Below, one piece after another: positions 16,847 through 25,400 of a DNA stretch of 64,000 nucleotides (position 1 is its first letter; the number at the start of each line of letters is the position of its first letter). The notes beneath the pieces are model-generated. The model was given only the letters and a program-made list of their open reading frames with translations. It was not told the DNA's origin and made no database searches. This stretch comes from Acidobacteriaceae bacterium. GTDB taxonomy: Bacteria; Acidobacteriota; Terriglobia; Terriglobales; Acidobacteriaceae. The stretch is from contig JAPWKG010000004.1 of assembly GCA_028283625.1 (NCBI GenBank), positions 124,001-188,000 on the forward strand. The letters run 5' to 3'. A program made the position numbers and the translations under genes.

Positions 16847-17527
16847 ATGCACGAAGAAATTCCTGCAGAAACGACATCTCGGCCGCGACGGCTGGGGTTC
16901 CTGATCTCTGGCGGCGCGGAGCATGTGTTGCTTGTCGCGGAGGCGATTGCGTCTGGTCGTCTGGCTGGCTGCGAAATTGCGATTGTGGTGTGCAACATCC
17001 CTGGGGCGCCGGGAGCTGAAGCGGCTCGGCAGGCGGGGGTGCAGACCGTCACCATGGAAGCTAGGGGGCTCAATCCGCGCGACCACGAAGCCGCGGTGGA
17101 TGCACTTATGCGGCGTATGCGCGTGGATATCGTGTGTCTGGCAGGTTATCTGCGAAAGTTGAGCGTGGCGTTTCTGCGCCATTGGCCGAACCGGGTGCTG
17201 GCGGTGCATGGTTCGCTTCTGCCGGCCTTTGCACGGCCACGTCCTGCGCGTGAGGCTGTGGAGTTCGGAGTTCGTCTGACCGGATGCACGGTGTACGTGG
17301 TGGATGAGCGTATGGAAGGCGGCGTGGTGCTGGAGCAGCAGGCGCTTGCGGTGGAGGAAGAAGAGACTGAGCAAAGTCTGCTGGAGAGGCTTGTGCCGCT
17401 CGAGGCTGAGGCCTATATCAACGCGCTGGAACGCTTTGTCTCCGGAGAGTGGGAGATCGACGGTCGTCGCTACCGGCGTAAGCCGCGAGAGCTAGAAGCC
17501 CGCCTGGTGCAGCAGGGCGAGTGGTGA
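16847..17527 (+). CDS. purN: PurN-like formyltransferase with altered active site
   Basis: 226 aa, formyltransferase fold, next to purM. Canonical PurN transfers formyl from 10-formyl-THF to GAR using an Asn-His-Asp triad. Here the N-terminal GxGSN phosphate loop reads LISGGAEHV. The NIHPSLLP motif reads AVHGSLLPAF, with Ala for Asn, His kept and Gly for Pro. The acidic motif DELDGG reads DERMEGG, with Glu at the usual Asp. LAGYLRKLS matches GFMRILS. The fold and context say PurN; the residues say it may have changed chemistry or be inactive. purT or another purN could do the job elsewhere. Overlaps the convergent M50 gene by 36 nt. Confidence 0.75.
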   Translation: MHEEIPAETTSRPRRLGFLISGGAEHVLLVAEAIASGRLAGCEIAIVVCNIPGAPGAEAARQAGVQTVTMEARGLNPRDHEAAVDALMRRMRVDIVCLAGYLRKLSVAFLRHWPNRVLAVHGSLLPAFARPRPAREAVEFGVRLTGCTVYVVDERMEGGVVLEQQALAVEEEETEQSLLERLVPLEAEAYINALERFVSGEWEIDGRRYRRKPRELEARLVQQGEW

Positions 17528-18586
17528 GAGGGTGAACAGCAGCGTGAAGCCCAGGGCCAGAAGGAGGCCGAGAAAGTAGACCATGGTCCGGGTATCAGGG
17601 TGCGCGGGTTCGTCCGCGGTGAAGCAGCGCCAGAGCATGCCAGCGCCTACAAACGCAAAGACCCACTGGGTCATCGGGCCGAAGAAGTTGCCGTTTGCAG
17701 CATTGACCGTGAGCCCAAAGAAGATCAGACAGGTGGCGGTGATCAGTAACCGCTGCAACTTGCCCAGCGCATAGGTGGCTTTGGAGCCGTCCAGCCCGCC
17801 GAGAGGCAACAGATTGAAGAGGTTGATCCAGGCTCCGACGTTGGCCAGCACCAGAAAAATGGCGTGGTGCGTCACAAGCCAGATTCCCAGGCAGAGGAGC
17901 GCGGCAACAAGGCCGTAGGCCGGTCCTGCCAGGGAAACCAGCGCCAGCTCTTCTGCGGCGACATCCTGGGCAAACCAGCGCACATACGCCCCGAGAAACG
18001 GGATCAGGATCGGAAGCTCGGGTTTGTAGCCGCGTCGCTTCAGCGTGAGGTAGTGCCCCATCTCGTGGATCATCAGCATCGCGGTAAAGCCGAGCGCAAA
18101 CTTCCAGCCGAAGAGCAGCCAGTAGAAGGAGAAAAAGCTCAGAAAGCCGAGCAGGAACTTAATTTTGAAGAGTACAAAGAGCGCAGATTTTGCTTTGAAG
18201 AGAAAAAGCAGAACCGGCGCCAGCGGGCCGAGGCGCTTTTTCCAGCGGGACTCGCGTTCCTGTTCCTTGTCGAGCCTGTCCTGAATTTGCGCGATATGCT
18301 GGCGAATCGTCGCAGCTTGCTGGGTCTCTTCCGGGAGCCAGCGGAGCATCTCGCGCCAGAAACCGAGCGCCTCTGGGAAACGGTCAGCCTGTTCGAGCGC
18401 CTGGGCCTGATTGGCGAGTGCGGTCAGGTGCTGTCCATAGGTCAGGGTGCCGCACTCCGGGCACACGAGTGCGGTACCGTCGCCAAGCCAGAGCTCACAG
18501 CCGGGGCAGTTGTGGATCGCTTGCGGATTCGTGGAGCCGTTTTCAGCGGCCTCGGCGTTCAGGAGCTGCTCAGCCATGCTGGCCAT
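17492..18586 (-). CDS. M50-family site-2-type protease with N-terminal zinc ribbon
   Basis: 364 aa from ATG 18586. A GTG at 18631 and ATG at 18577 are alternatives and none has a clear ribosome site. Residues 20-40 form a zinc ribbon (CPGC...CPEC), followed by a helical, TPR-like stretch (50-110). Membrane segments follow, carrying the metalloprotease motif MLMIHEMGHYLTLKRRG (HExxH) and a distal LLPLGGLDGSK (the LDG Asp zinc ligand). The family cleaves substrates within the membrane. The substrate is unknown. The 3' end overlaps purN in convergent orientation. Confidence 0.82.
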   Translation of the reverse strand: MASMAEQLLNAEAAENGSTNPQAIHNCPGCELWLGDGTALVCPECGTLTYGQHLTALANQAQALEQADRFPEALGFWREMLRWLPEETQQAATIRQHIAQIQDRLDKEQERESRWKKRLGPLAPVLLFLFKAKSALFVLFKIKFLLGFLSFFSFYWLLFGWKFALGFTAMLMIHEMGHYLTLKRRGYKPELPILIPFLGAYVRWFAQDVAAEELALVSLAGPAYGLVAALLCLGIWLVTHHAIFLVLANVGAWINLFNLLPLGGLDGSKATYALGKLQRLLITATCLIFFGLTVNAANGNFFGPMTQWVFAFVGAGMLWRCFTADEPAHPDTRTMVYFLGLLLALGFTLLFTLSPLALLHQAGF

Positions 18587-18776
18587 TCTAGCTGGGTGTC
18601 TTTTGATGTGCTCTTCAGGAATCAACAGCACCTCGCGTGAAAACTTAAAGTGCTGCTTGAGGGTGGGGTTTACTTTTTATGTTCCCCCTTTTGAGCAGGG
18701 CAAAGCAAAAAAAGGGAACCGTACAAAACACTCGCGGCCGGGAGTCCAAAATCCTATACTTTTCTAAGCTTTTGCT

Positions 18777-19424
18777 ATGGGAACGCACCATCCAATCCGC
18801 AAGCAGGTCGCCCCGCCCGAGATTCCGGACAAGCTGTACTTCCGGATCGGCGACGTAGCGCGCCTGTGTGAAGTGCCGGCCTACGTATTGCGTTTCTGGG
18901 AGACCGAGTTTCCCCAGCTGAAGCCGAACAAAGGCGGAACAGGACAGCGTCTCTACCGCCGTCGCGATGTTGAAATGGCGCTTCGCATCAAGAGTCTGCT
19001 CTACGATCAGGGTTATACGATCCCCGGGGCTCGTCAGGTCTTCAAGAATGAGTCGCGTCCGCAGGAGATGGGGCCGGTCATGGCGCAGGCCGCTGAGACC
19101 GAGCCCGTGCTGGACGAAGCTTCTGCGATCGATCCAGTTGCTGCCGTCTCTCCCGAGCCGGTTCAGGGGCTTGTCCTCTCCCCGGCAATCTCGGCTACAG
19201 AGCAGGAGGAGCGTGACCGCAGGCTTAGTCTGCTGCGGACGGAGATGCGCGATCTGCTGGGAATGCTCTCGCGACCGTTTGCCTCTGCCCATCCGCTGGC
19301 GGAGCAGAAGGTGCAGGCACTTCGTCCTCGCCTTGTGACCGCGATGAAGCCCGCGCGTTCTCTCAATCAGCCGGATCTCTTCGGCGGGGTTGCTGAGGAG
19401 CCTCCCGGGCCTAAGGTCTGCTGA
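18777..19424 (+). CDS. MerR-family transcriptional regulator
   Basis: 215 aa. Residues 18-90 are a MerR winged HTH: DKLYFRIGDVARLCEVPAYVLRFWETEFPQLKPNK, then RLYRRRDVEMALRIKSLLYDQGYTIPGARQVF. This subtype (LRFWE-EFPQL) has no metal-binding cysteines. The C-terminal half is Glu/Pro-rich, then helical (RRLSLLRTEMRDLLGMLSRP). The effector is unknown. 68 nt upstream of murJ on the same strand, so possibly co-transcribed; divergent from the M50 gene. Confidence 0.85.
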   Translation: MGTHHPIRKQVAPPEIPDKLYFRIGDVARLCEVPAYVLRFWETEFPQLKPNKGGTGQRLYRRRDVEMALRIKSLLYDQGYTIPGARQVFKNESRPQEMGPVMAQAAETEPVLDEASAIDPVAAVSPEPVQGLVLSPAISATEQEERDRRLSLLRTEMRDLLGMLSRPFASAHPLAEQKVQALRPRLVTAMKPARSLNQPDLFGGVAEEPPGPKVC

Positions 19425-19492
19425 TTCTCTGTCCTTGTGCGTTTGCCTGGCTCTGCGCAAAGCGCTGTCCGTGGCGAAGGTGACCTGAGAGA

Positions 19493-21160
19493 ATGAAGCA
19501 GTACCGCATGTCTACATCGCTACAACAACCTGAGCCCTCTCGTGAGCCGCTGTCGGAGCCGGATCTTCTTGATCCTGCGCAGACGCCTCAGCCCGTAGCG
19601 CCTGTGGCGGAGATGCCGGAGACGAAGATGCCGCGAGCGCAGACCGTGGCCTCGGCCGCGCTGCTGCTGATGGTGTGGAACCTGCTCTCCGGCCTGTTAG
19701 GCCTGGTGCGGACCAAGTACATCAACCATATCTTCGGGGCCAGCTCCGCCACCGATGCCTACAACGCAGCCTTCCAGCTGCCGGATATGATCAGCTATTT
19801 CCTGATCGGCGGTGTGGGGTCTGCCACGCTGGTTACGATGCTGACGCGCTTTCACGAGCGCGGCGACACCGAGGGCGAAGACAGAACGCTGTCGGCGGTG
19901 CTGAACGCCATGCTGATCGTGTTGACCGCAGCGATTCTGCTGGCCGAGCTTCTGGCGCCGCTCTATGTACATCTTGCGTTTCCGCGGTTTGACCCGCCGA
20001 CCGCAGCGTTGTGCACCTCGTTGACGCGGCTGCTCCTGCCGGCTCAGATCTTCTTCTTTGCCGGAGGCGTATTTGGAGCCCGCCTTCTGGCGCGCCGGTT
20101 CTTTCTCTATCAGGCGGTGGCACCGTTTATTTACACGCTGGGAATCATCGCGGGCGCGTTCCTTTTTTCTGGTCGCTATGGCGTCTACTCGCTGCCGATC
20201 GGCGTGCTGATCGGCGTCGTGCTTGGGCCTGGCTTGTTGCAGGCGGCGGGCGCGTTTCGCTCAGGCTTGAAGTACACGCCGGGTTGGACACTGAACGATC
20301 CGGCTTTTCGGGAGTGGCTTCGCCTGAACCTGCCGCTTATGCTCGGCATCACCGTCGGCATGAGCGACAAATGGATCATGGCCCACTTTGCCTCGGCGGA
20401 TCAGGGAGGCATCTCGCGCCTGACCGTGGCAAAGAGCCTCTTCAGCGCTCCGCTGAATATCGTGGGTGGCGCTGCCGGTGCGGCCTCGCTGCCGTTCTTT
20501 GCCCGCCTGTACGCGCAGGGCAAGGTCTATGAGTTCTCGTCCTCAGTGGCGCGTTCTGTCTCTCGTTTGCTGGAGTTCGGTGCGCTGATCGGTGCCTGGA
20601 TGATTGCGCTGGCGCCCTGGCTGCTGGATCTCTTCCGTGGCGGTAGTTTCCATCGTGCGGACGCGGCAGAAACGACACGTTACTTTGTTGTGTTCTCCCT
20701 GACCCTGGGAGTCTGGTCGGCTCAGGGCATTTATGCGCGAGCATTTTATGCGGCGGGCAATGCTCGAACGCCGTTGGTTGCCGGGACAGTGATTACGCTG
20801 CTGAGCCTGCCGGTGTACTGGGTGCTCTTCCGTCTGCTGGGAACGACGGGCCTTTCTCTGGCAAGCGATCTCGGTATGCTCAGCTACACCGCGATCCTTG
20901 CGGTGCTGCTGCACAAGTCTCGTCTGGTTTCAATTGCGCATCTGGAAGGAATGCAGCTGCTCAAAGCCTACGGCGCTGCGGTGCTGGCCGGGACGGTGAC
21001 ATGGCTTGTCGCCACGTATCTTCCGTCCCCGAAGTCCCACAGCGGCGACTTGGTTGTGCTCGCTGTGGGATCGGTCGTTTGGGCGCTGGTGGGCTTCAGC
21101 GTGCTGTTGCTTTCCGGCAGTGAGCTGCCTCGGCAACTGCTGCGTCGCTTCCGCCGCTAA
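19493..21160 (+). CDS. murJ: lipid II flippase MurJ (MviN)
   Basis: 555 aa. MATE-like MOP-superfamily flippase that moves lipid II to the periplasmic face for peptidoglycan synthesis. A 55-residue Pro/Glu-rich cytoplasmic extension precedes TM1. Landmarks: LLGLVRTKYINHIFGASSATDAYNAAFQLPDMI, LIGGVGSATLV, FFAGGVFGARLLARRFFLYQAVAPF and GAAGAASLPFFARLYAQG. About 14 TMs. ATG 19493 is used; ATG 19508 is an alternative. Ends 3 nt from a convergent small gene without room for a hairpin. Confidence 0.93.
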   Translation: MKQYRMSTSLQQPEPSREPLSEPDLLDPAQTPQPVAPVAEMPETKMPRAQTVASAALLLMVWNLLSGLLGLVRTKYINHIFGASSATDAYNAAFQLPDMISYFLIGGVGSATLVTMLTRFHERGDTEGEDRTLSAVLNAMLIVLTAAILLAELLAPLYVHLAFPRFDPPTAALCTSLTRLLLPAQIFFFAGGVFGARLLARRFFLYQAVAPFIYTLGIIAGAFLFSGRYGVYSLPIGVLIGVVLGPGLLQAAGAFRSGLKYTPGWTLNDPAFREWLRLNLPLMLGITVGMSDKWIMAHFASADQGGISRLTVAKSLFSAPLNIVGGAAGAASLPFFARLYAQGKVYEFSSSVARSVSRLLEFGALIGAWMIALAPWLLDLFRGGSFHRADAAETTRYFVVFSLTLGVWSAQGIYARAFYAAGNARTPLVAGTVITLLSLPVYWVLFRLLGTTGLSLASDLGMLSYTAILAVLLHKSRLVSIAHLEGMQLLKAYGAAVLAGTVTWLVATYLPSPKSHSGDLVVLAVGSVVWALVGFSVLLLSGSELPRQLLRRFRR

Positions 21161-21163
21161 CCG

Positions 21164-21430
21164 CTACTGTTTGGGCTCGGCGGGTGGCTGCTGGGCCTTG
21201 GTAGCTTCCTGATCGGCTTCATCCTGCTTACGAGCCGCGTCCTTTACCTTGTCGCTCTTCAAGGCTTTGTGCGCGGCCTTATCGGCCTTTGCTTGGGCTT
21301 TGTCGGCTTTTGCCTGCTGCTTGGCCTGTTGTTCCGCCTGCTTGCGGTCGGTTTCGTTGGTCTGTGCGTATGCGGCGCCGCCAAGGCTGAGGAGCATGGC
21401 CAGGGCCGCGGTAGTTTGCCATTTTTTCAT
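21164..21430 (-). CDS. small secreted Lys/Ala/Gln-rich protein
   Basis: 88 aa from ATG 21428-21430, with GGAGG 12 nt upstream. Signal peptide MKKWQTTAALAMLLSLGGAAYAQ, then a low-complexity, highly charged helical repeat (KQAEQQAKQQAKADKAQAKADKAAHKALKS) and a Pro-rich end. Family not recognised. Such alanine/lysine helices can be periplasmic spacers. Composition alone does not assign a function. Confidence 0.6.
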   Translation of the reverse strand: MKKWQTTAALAMLLSLGGAAYAQTNETDRKQAEQQAKQQAKADKAQAKADKAAHKALKSDKVKDAARKQDEADQEATKAQQPPAEPKQ

Positions 21431-21524
21431 CACTGAGAAAAACCTCCGGCAAACTAAGACGCCGCGATCTGCAGAGGTGGTAGTAGCGCGGCGTCTTTTT
21501 CTTTGCGTTATATGGAAAGAATGT

Positions 21525-21746
21525 TTAGGCGCTCTTGGCGTCTTCGTACTCCTCATGCCACGCGGTTTGAATGGCTTCCAGAATGCCCTCGTTGGACTTG
21601 GCTGGATCGCCTACAAAGCCCGGAAGCTGCGTGACCCATTTGTGCAGGTCGGTGAAACGGATGGAATAGGGGTCGGTATCAGGAAACATCTCCTGCAGTT
21701 GAATGCCGATTTCTTCCGTATCGGTCCAGTTGATTTCGCGGGGCAT
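21525..21746 (-). CDS. iscX: Fe-S cluster assembly protein IscX
   Basis: 73 aa. Matches IscX/YfhJ: NWTDTEEIGIQL, FPDTDPYSIRFTDLHKWV, LPGFVGDPAKSNEGILEAIQTAW. IscX binds IscS and modulates Fe-S assembly. Ribosome site AAGGAG 6 nt before the ATG. It stands alone here, without iscSUA-hscBA-fdx, unlike the enterobacterial arrangement. A 12-bp palindrome lies between it and the divergent Yip1 gene. Confidence 0.88.
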   Translation of the reverse strand: MPREINWTDTEEIGIQLQEMFPDTDPYSIRFTDLHKWVTQLPGFVGDPAKSNEGILEAIQTAWHEEYEDAKSA

Positions 21747-21762
21747 CGCAAACTCCTTCGCG

Positions 21763-21790
21763 GTTCAGTGTACGCGGACGTACACTGAAC
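21763..21790. repeat. 12-bp perfect palindrome between divergent genes
   Basis: GTTCAGTGTACG-cgga-CGTACACTGAAC, in the 83-nt divergent promoter region of iscX and the Yip1-family gene. No T-tract follows, so an operator (TetR-like symmetry, GTGTACG/CGTACAC) is more likely than a terminator. No cognate regulator is adjacent. Confidence 0.6.
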
Positions 21791-21829
21791 TGCGAACTCT
21801 CACCCTCATCACTTCAGGAGTAAGACGAG

Positions 21830-22582
21830 ATGTCGGAGCTTGTTTCCCCTGCGCTCTCTGATAGGCCAGCTCTCTCGCAGACCGAACGTATTGTGGATAC
21901 GTTGGTTGCACCCAGCAAGACCTTTACCGATATCCTGCGCAACGGCTCCTGGTGGGCTCCGTTCGTGCTGATCTGTATCCTCGCCCTCGTCTCGAGCGCT
22001 GTGGTGGGCAACAAGATCGGGTGGGATGCCGTAACGCAGCAACAGATCATGAAAAGCCCACGTGCAGCTGAACAGATGGCGCAGTTGAAGCCAGAGGATC
22101 GGGCTTCTCGCTTGCGACTCAGCGCAAAGGTGAGCCAGTATGTCTCCTACTCCGTGCCTGTGTTGATTTTGCTGATTTCCGCGCTGTGCGTGGTGGTGCT
22201 GTGGATGAGCATTAACTTCGGACTTGGCGCTCAAACCAGCTTCAACCAGATCTTTGCGGTTTGGATGTACGCCGGTTTGCCGAAGTTATTTATCACGCTG
22301 CTGAACATCGTCTTCGTGCTGGCGGGCATCGGTACGGAGAGCTATGACATCAAGAACCCGGTTGGCACAAACCTTGGCTATTACCTTTCGGACGCGCCGG
22401 CATGGCTGCAGGGACTCGGCAGCTGGCTGGATATCTTCAACCTCTGGGGGCTTTACCTGCTGGTGTTGGGCGTAAGCGTTGTGGCGAAGAAGACCAAGGG
22501 GCAGGCGGCCGCGGTGGTTGTTGGATGGTGGGTGGTTTGTCTGCTGGTTGCCGTGGGGTGGACGGCTGCTTTCGGCGGCTAA
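21830..22582 (+). CDS. Yip1-domain family membrane protein
   Basis: 250 aa with about five membrane segments (near 43-60, 100-125, 145-165, 203-222 and 228-248). Pattern LVAPSKTFTDIL-GSWWAPFVL at the N-terminus and the multi-TM C-terminus resemble bacterial YIP1-domain proteins. Function unknown; related proteins appear in Acidobacteriota genomes repeatedly. Good AGGAG ribosome site. Expression may be controlled by the palindrome just upstream. Confidence 0.65.
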   Translation: MSELVSPALSDRPALSQTERIVDTLVAPSKTFTDILRNGSWWAPFVLICILALVSSAVVGNKIGWDAVTQQQIMKSPRAAEQMAQLKPEDRASRLRLSAKVSQYVSYSVPVLILLISALCVVVLWMSINFGLGAQTSFNQIFAVWMYAGLPKLFITLLNIVFVLAGIGTESYDIKNPVGTNLGYYLSDAPAWLQGLGSWLDIFNLWGLYLLVLGVSVVAKKTKGQAAAVVVGWWVVCLLVAVGWTAAFGG

Positions 22583-22599
22583 CTCGTAACGAGAGACAA

Positions 22600-22630
22600 A
22601 CGGCGTTGAGAGCAGAGCTCTCAACGCCGT
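22600..22630. terminator. bidirectional terminator, 14-bp stem
   Basis: ACGGCGTTGAGAGC (22600-22613) pairs with 22617-22630 around AGA, followed by CTCTTTT. It separates the convergent Yip1-family and hydrolase genes. Confidence 0.8.
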
Positions 22631-22653
22631 CTCTTTTGCGTGAAAGGCTAAGG

Positions 22654-23487
22654 CTACTCGCTGAGGAACGAAAGCAAGGCCTTGTTCACCTCAGCAGCAT
22701 GCGTCCAGTTCAGGCCGTGCGGTCCGCCCTGAACCACATGCAGCTGGGCGTGCGGTACAAACTGTTGCACACGTGCTCCGGTAGCGTCCAGAGGCAGAAT
22801 GAGGTCGTCATCGCCGTGGAGCACCAGCGTCGGTACCTTCACCTGCGCAAGGTCTTCGCGGAAGTCTTCCAGCCACGCGTCCACGCAGTGCAGCATCGCC
22901 AGGTAGTAGGACCCTGTCGCGACGTTGAAGCTTGCATGGATTGCGGCATCGGAGACGTCTGTTCCACCAACGAGCTTCTTAGAGTAGAAGTTCTTGAGGA
23001 AGCCCTCCAGGAAAACGAAGCGGTCTTTTTCAATGCCGGACTTGATGCCATCGAAGACGCTGGGGTCAATGCCGTCGGGGTTATTTCCATCCTTCCGCAT
23101 GGCGGGCGTGATTGCGGCCATGAAGACAGCCTTGCTCACGCGCCCAGTGTCGTACTTGCCCAGATAGCGCGCTACTTCGCCACCGCCCATGGAGAAGCCC
23201 ACGATCGTCAGATCCTTCAGATCGAGCGCCTCGATCAGCTTGTAGGTGTCTTCGGCGAGCGTGTTGTAGTTGTAGCCTTCGCTGGGTTGCGAGGAGCGTC
23301 CGAAGCCGCGGCGATCATAGGTGATTACGCGATAACCGGCAGCGAGCAACGCTGCGGTCTGCTTTTCCCAGGAAGCGCCATTGAGCGGCCAGCCGTGGAT
23401 CAGCAACACCGGCTTTCCTGTGCCGCGATCCTCGTAATAGATCTGAATGTCTGCGTTGTTTTCTTGTCCGACTGTGAGGAATGCCAT
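22654..23487 (-). CDS. alpha/beta hydrolase, non-haem haloperoxidase type
   Basis: 277 aa from ATG 23485-23487, with AAGGAG 8 nt upstream. Motifs: VLLIHGWPLNGASWEKQ (oxyanion hole), YDRRGFGRSSQP, the nucleophile elbow GFSMGGGEVARY, VLHGDDDLILPLD (acid) and GGPHGLNWTH (His). This pattern is typical of cofactor-free chloroperoxidase/arylesterase enzymes. The haloperoxidase label reflects a side activity; the natural substrate is unknown. No signal peptide. Preceded on the same strand by fabF, which has its own terminator. Confidence 0.85.
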   Translation of the reverse strand: MAFLTVGQENNADIQIYYEDRGTGKPVLLIHGWPLNGASWEKQTAALLAAGYRVITYDRRGFGRSSQPSEGYNYNTLAEDTYKLIEALDLKDLTIVGFSMGGGEVARYLGKYDTGRVSKAVFMAAITPAMRKDGNNPDGIDPSVFDGIKSGIEKDRFVFLEGFLKNFYSKKLVGGTDVSDAAIHASFNVATGSYYLAMLHCVDAWLEDFREDLAQVKVPTLVLHGDDDLILPLDATGARVQQFVPHAQLHVVQGGPHGLNWTHAAEVNKALLSFLSE

Positions 23488-23590
23488 AAGACAACTCTCC
23501 TTCGTGCATTGTGAGATGCTGCAAGTCCTGCGAGCGATGGAAATCCTACACCGCTTCTCTGCAGCGGTTAGAAGAAGAGTTGGAGAAAAT

Positions 23591-23620
23591 GAAAAAGCGC
23601 CGAAGGCTCGGCGCTTTTTC
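23591..23620. terminator. fabF terminator, 13-bp stem
   Basis: GAAAAAGCGCCGA pairs with TCGGCGCTTTTTC, lying 20 nt beyond the fabF stop. On the minus strand it ends in a T-run. Confidence 0.8.
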
Positions 23621-23640
23621 AGGAAGGGCAAGGGCTAAGG

Positions 23641-24891
23641 CTATTCAGCACCCCAGCGCTTGAAGACCAACGAACCGTTCGTTCCACCGAAGCCGAAGCT
23701 GTTGGAAAGAGCGTAGTCGATCTTGGCAGCCTGTGGCTTGTGGGGCACGTAGTTCAGACGGCATGCGGGATCGGCTTCGTTGAGGTTTATGGTCGGAGGA
23801 GCGGTCTGGTTGAGCATGGCCAGAACCGTGATGCCTGCCTCCAGACCACCGGCGCCACCGAGCAGGTGACCCGTCATGGACTTGGTGGAGGAAACCAGCA
23901 GCGTGTGGTCCTTGGCGCGCTCTCCGAAGACGTTTTCAATTGCTTGCGACTCCAGAGCATCGCCCAGCGGAGTCGAGGTCGCGTGCGCGTTCACGTAGTC
24001 GATCTTGTCCGGTGAAATGCCGGCAGACTTCAACGCAGCGTTCATGGCGCGGTAGCATCCTTCGCCTTCAGGGGCCATACCGGTCATATGGAAGGCGTCG
24101 CCGCTCATGCCATAGCCGATCACTTCAGCCAGAATGTTTGCGCCGCGTGCCTTGGCAAACTCCAGTTCCTCAAGGATCAGGATTCCAGCGCCTTCACCGA
24201 CCACGAAGCCGTCGCGGTCCTTATCGAACGGGCGGCAGGCGTGCGTCGGATCGTCGTTGCGTGTGGAGAGCGCCTTCATGGCGGCAAATCCGCCGACACC
24301 CATGGGGGTAATCGCGGCTTCGGTGCCACCAGCAATCATGGCGTCGGCATCGCCGCGCTGGATGATCCGGAAGGCATCGCCAATGGAGTGCGCCGAAGAG
24401 GTGCAGGCCGTTGCGGTGGCTTCGTTCGGTCCCTTGGCGCCATAGCGGATGGAAACATGGCCAGCGGCCAGGTTCACAATCGAAGCCGGGATGAAGAACG
24501 GCGAGATCTTGCGCGGACCACCATTGATCAGGTTCGTGTGCTCGCGCTCGATGACATCAAAACCGCCGATGCCGGAGCCGATGTGCACGCCCACCATGTC
24601 GGCATTGGATTCGTTGACGGCAAGTCCTGAATGCTTCATCGCTTCGTCGGCCGCGGCCAGAGCAAAGTGAATGAAGCGGCCCATCTTGCGGGCTTCTTTC
24701 TTGTCGACAAACTGGTGGGGATCAAAGTTCTTGACTTCGGCGGCAAAGCGTACCGAATGGCCCGTAAGGTCGAAGCCCTTAATTTCGGCCATGCCGCTCT
24801 TGCCGGCAAGAAGGCCAGCCCAGACTTCAGGCGCGGTGTTGCCGACCCCGCAGATCAATCCGAGGCCGGTGACGACGACACGTCGCTGCAT
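23641..24891 (-). CDS. fabF: beta-ketoacyl-ACP synthase II
   Basis: 416 aa. Condenses malonyl-ACP with acyl-ACP in fatty-acid elongation. Starts MQRRVVVTGLGL after AAGGA. Catalytic triad: Cys in ATACTSSAHSIGDA, His in VNAHATSTPLGD, His in STKSMTGHLLGGAGG. C-terminal NSFGFGGTNGSLVF is typical. It lies 63 nt downstream of acpP on the same strand, forming the usual acpP-fabF pair. Confidence 0.96.
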   Translation of the reverse strand: MQRRVVVTGLGLICGVGNTAPEVWAGLLAGKSGMAEIKGFDLTGHSVRFAAEVKNFDPHQFVDKKEARKMGRFIHFALAAADEAMKHSGLAVNESNADMVGVHIGSGIGGFDVIEREHTNLINGGPRKISPFFIPASIVNLAAGHVSIRYGAKGPNEATATACTSSAHSIGDAFRIIQRGDADAMIAGGTEAAITPMGVGGFAAMKALSTRNDDPTHACRPFDKDRDGFVVGEGAGILILEELEFAKARGANILAEVIGYGMSGDAFHMTGMAPEGEGCYRAMNAALKSAGISPDKIDYVNAHATSTPLGDALESQAIENVFGERAKDHTLLVSSTKSMTGHLLGGAGGLEAGITVLAMLNQTAPPTINLNEADPACRLNYVPHKPQAAKIDYALSNSFGFGGTNGSLVFKRWGAE

Positions 24892-24954
24892 TGTGATTCC
24901 TTCGTGAGTTGGCGGCTGTTCCGGATGCATCATGCAGGGAACAGCCGTCCGGAG

Positions 24955-25191
24955 TTACTTCTTGTTCTTCTCGATGTAGTCGATCGCGTCCTTGACGGTC
25001 TTGATCTTCTCGGCGTCTTCATCCGGGATCTGGATGTCGAAGGCTTCCTCAAACTGCATGACGAGCTCGACTACGTCGAGCGAATCGGCACCGAGGTCTT
25101 CCTGGAAGCTCGCGCCTGGCGTAACTTCCGCTTCATCCACCTGAAGCTGTTCCACAATAATCTGTTTGACCTTTTCGTCAACGGCTGCCAT
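24955..25191 (-). CDS. acpP: acyl carrier protein
   Basis: 78 aa from ATG 25189-25191, preceded by AAGGAG. The 4'-phosphopantetheine serine is in [12 protein letters not shown] (about residue 38). The acidic helices [21 protein letters not shown] are standard. Carries acyl chains for FabF and others. The open frame extends upstream without similarity. Confidence 0.97.
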   Translation of the reverse strand: MAAVDEKVKQIIVEQLQVDEAEVTPGASFQEDLGADSLDVVELVMQFEEAFDIQIPDEDAEKIKTVKDAIDYIEKNKK

Positions 25192-25354
25192 TCGATGCAA
25201 TCTCCTTCGATTTGCTGATGGGCTCTGTGGCCCTAACCAGCATAATGCCTCAGCTTGCAAGCATACCGGCGCTCTGTGGCGGTGTAAAGCGTGCCCGAGA
25301 GGGGAAGAGGCACGAATGTATATATTCTCTTGGTACTTTTGGATGCACAGCCGT

Positions 25355-25369
25355 ACTATTGACAATAGT
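25355..25369. promoter_or_regulatory. palindrome overlapping a TTGACA -35 hexamer
   Basis: ACTATTG-a-CAATAGT (7-bp arms, 1-nt centre) contains TTGACA at 25359-25364. It stands 32 nt before the zinc-ribbon gene. The -10 is weak (TAGTGG at 17 bp). A repressor site over a promoter is an inference. Confidence 0.35.
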
Positions 25370-25400
25370 ATCCCTCGACTCTAGTGGAGAAAATTGCAAT

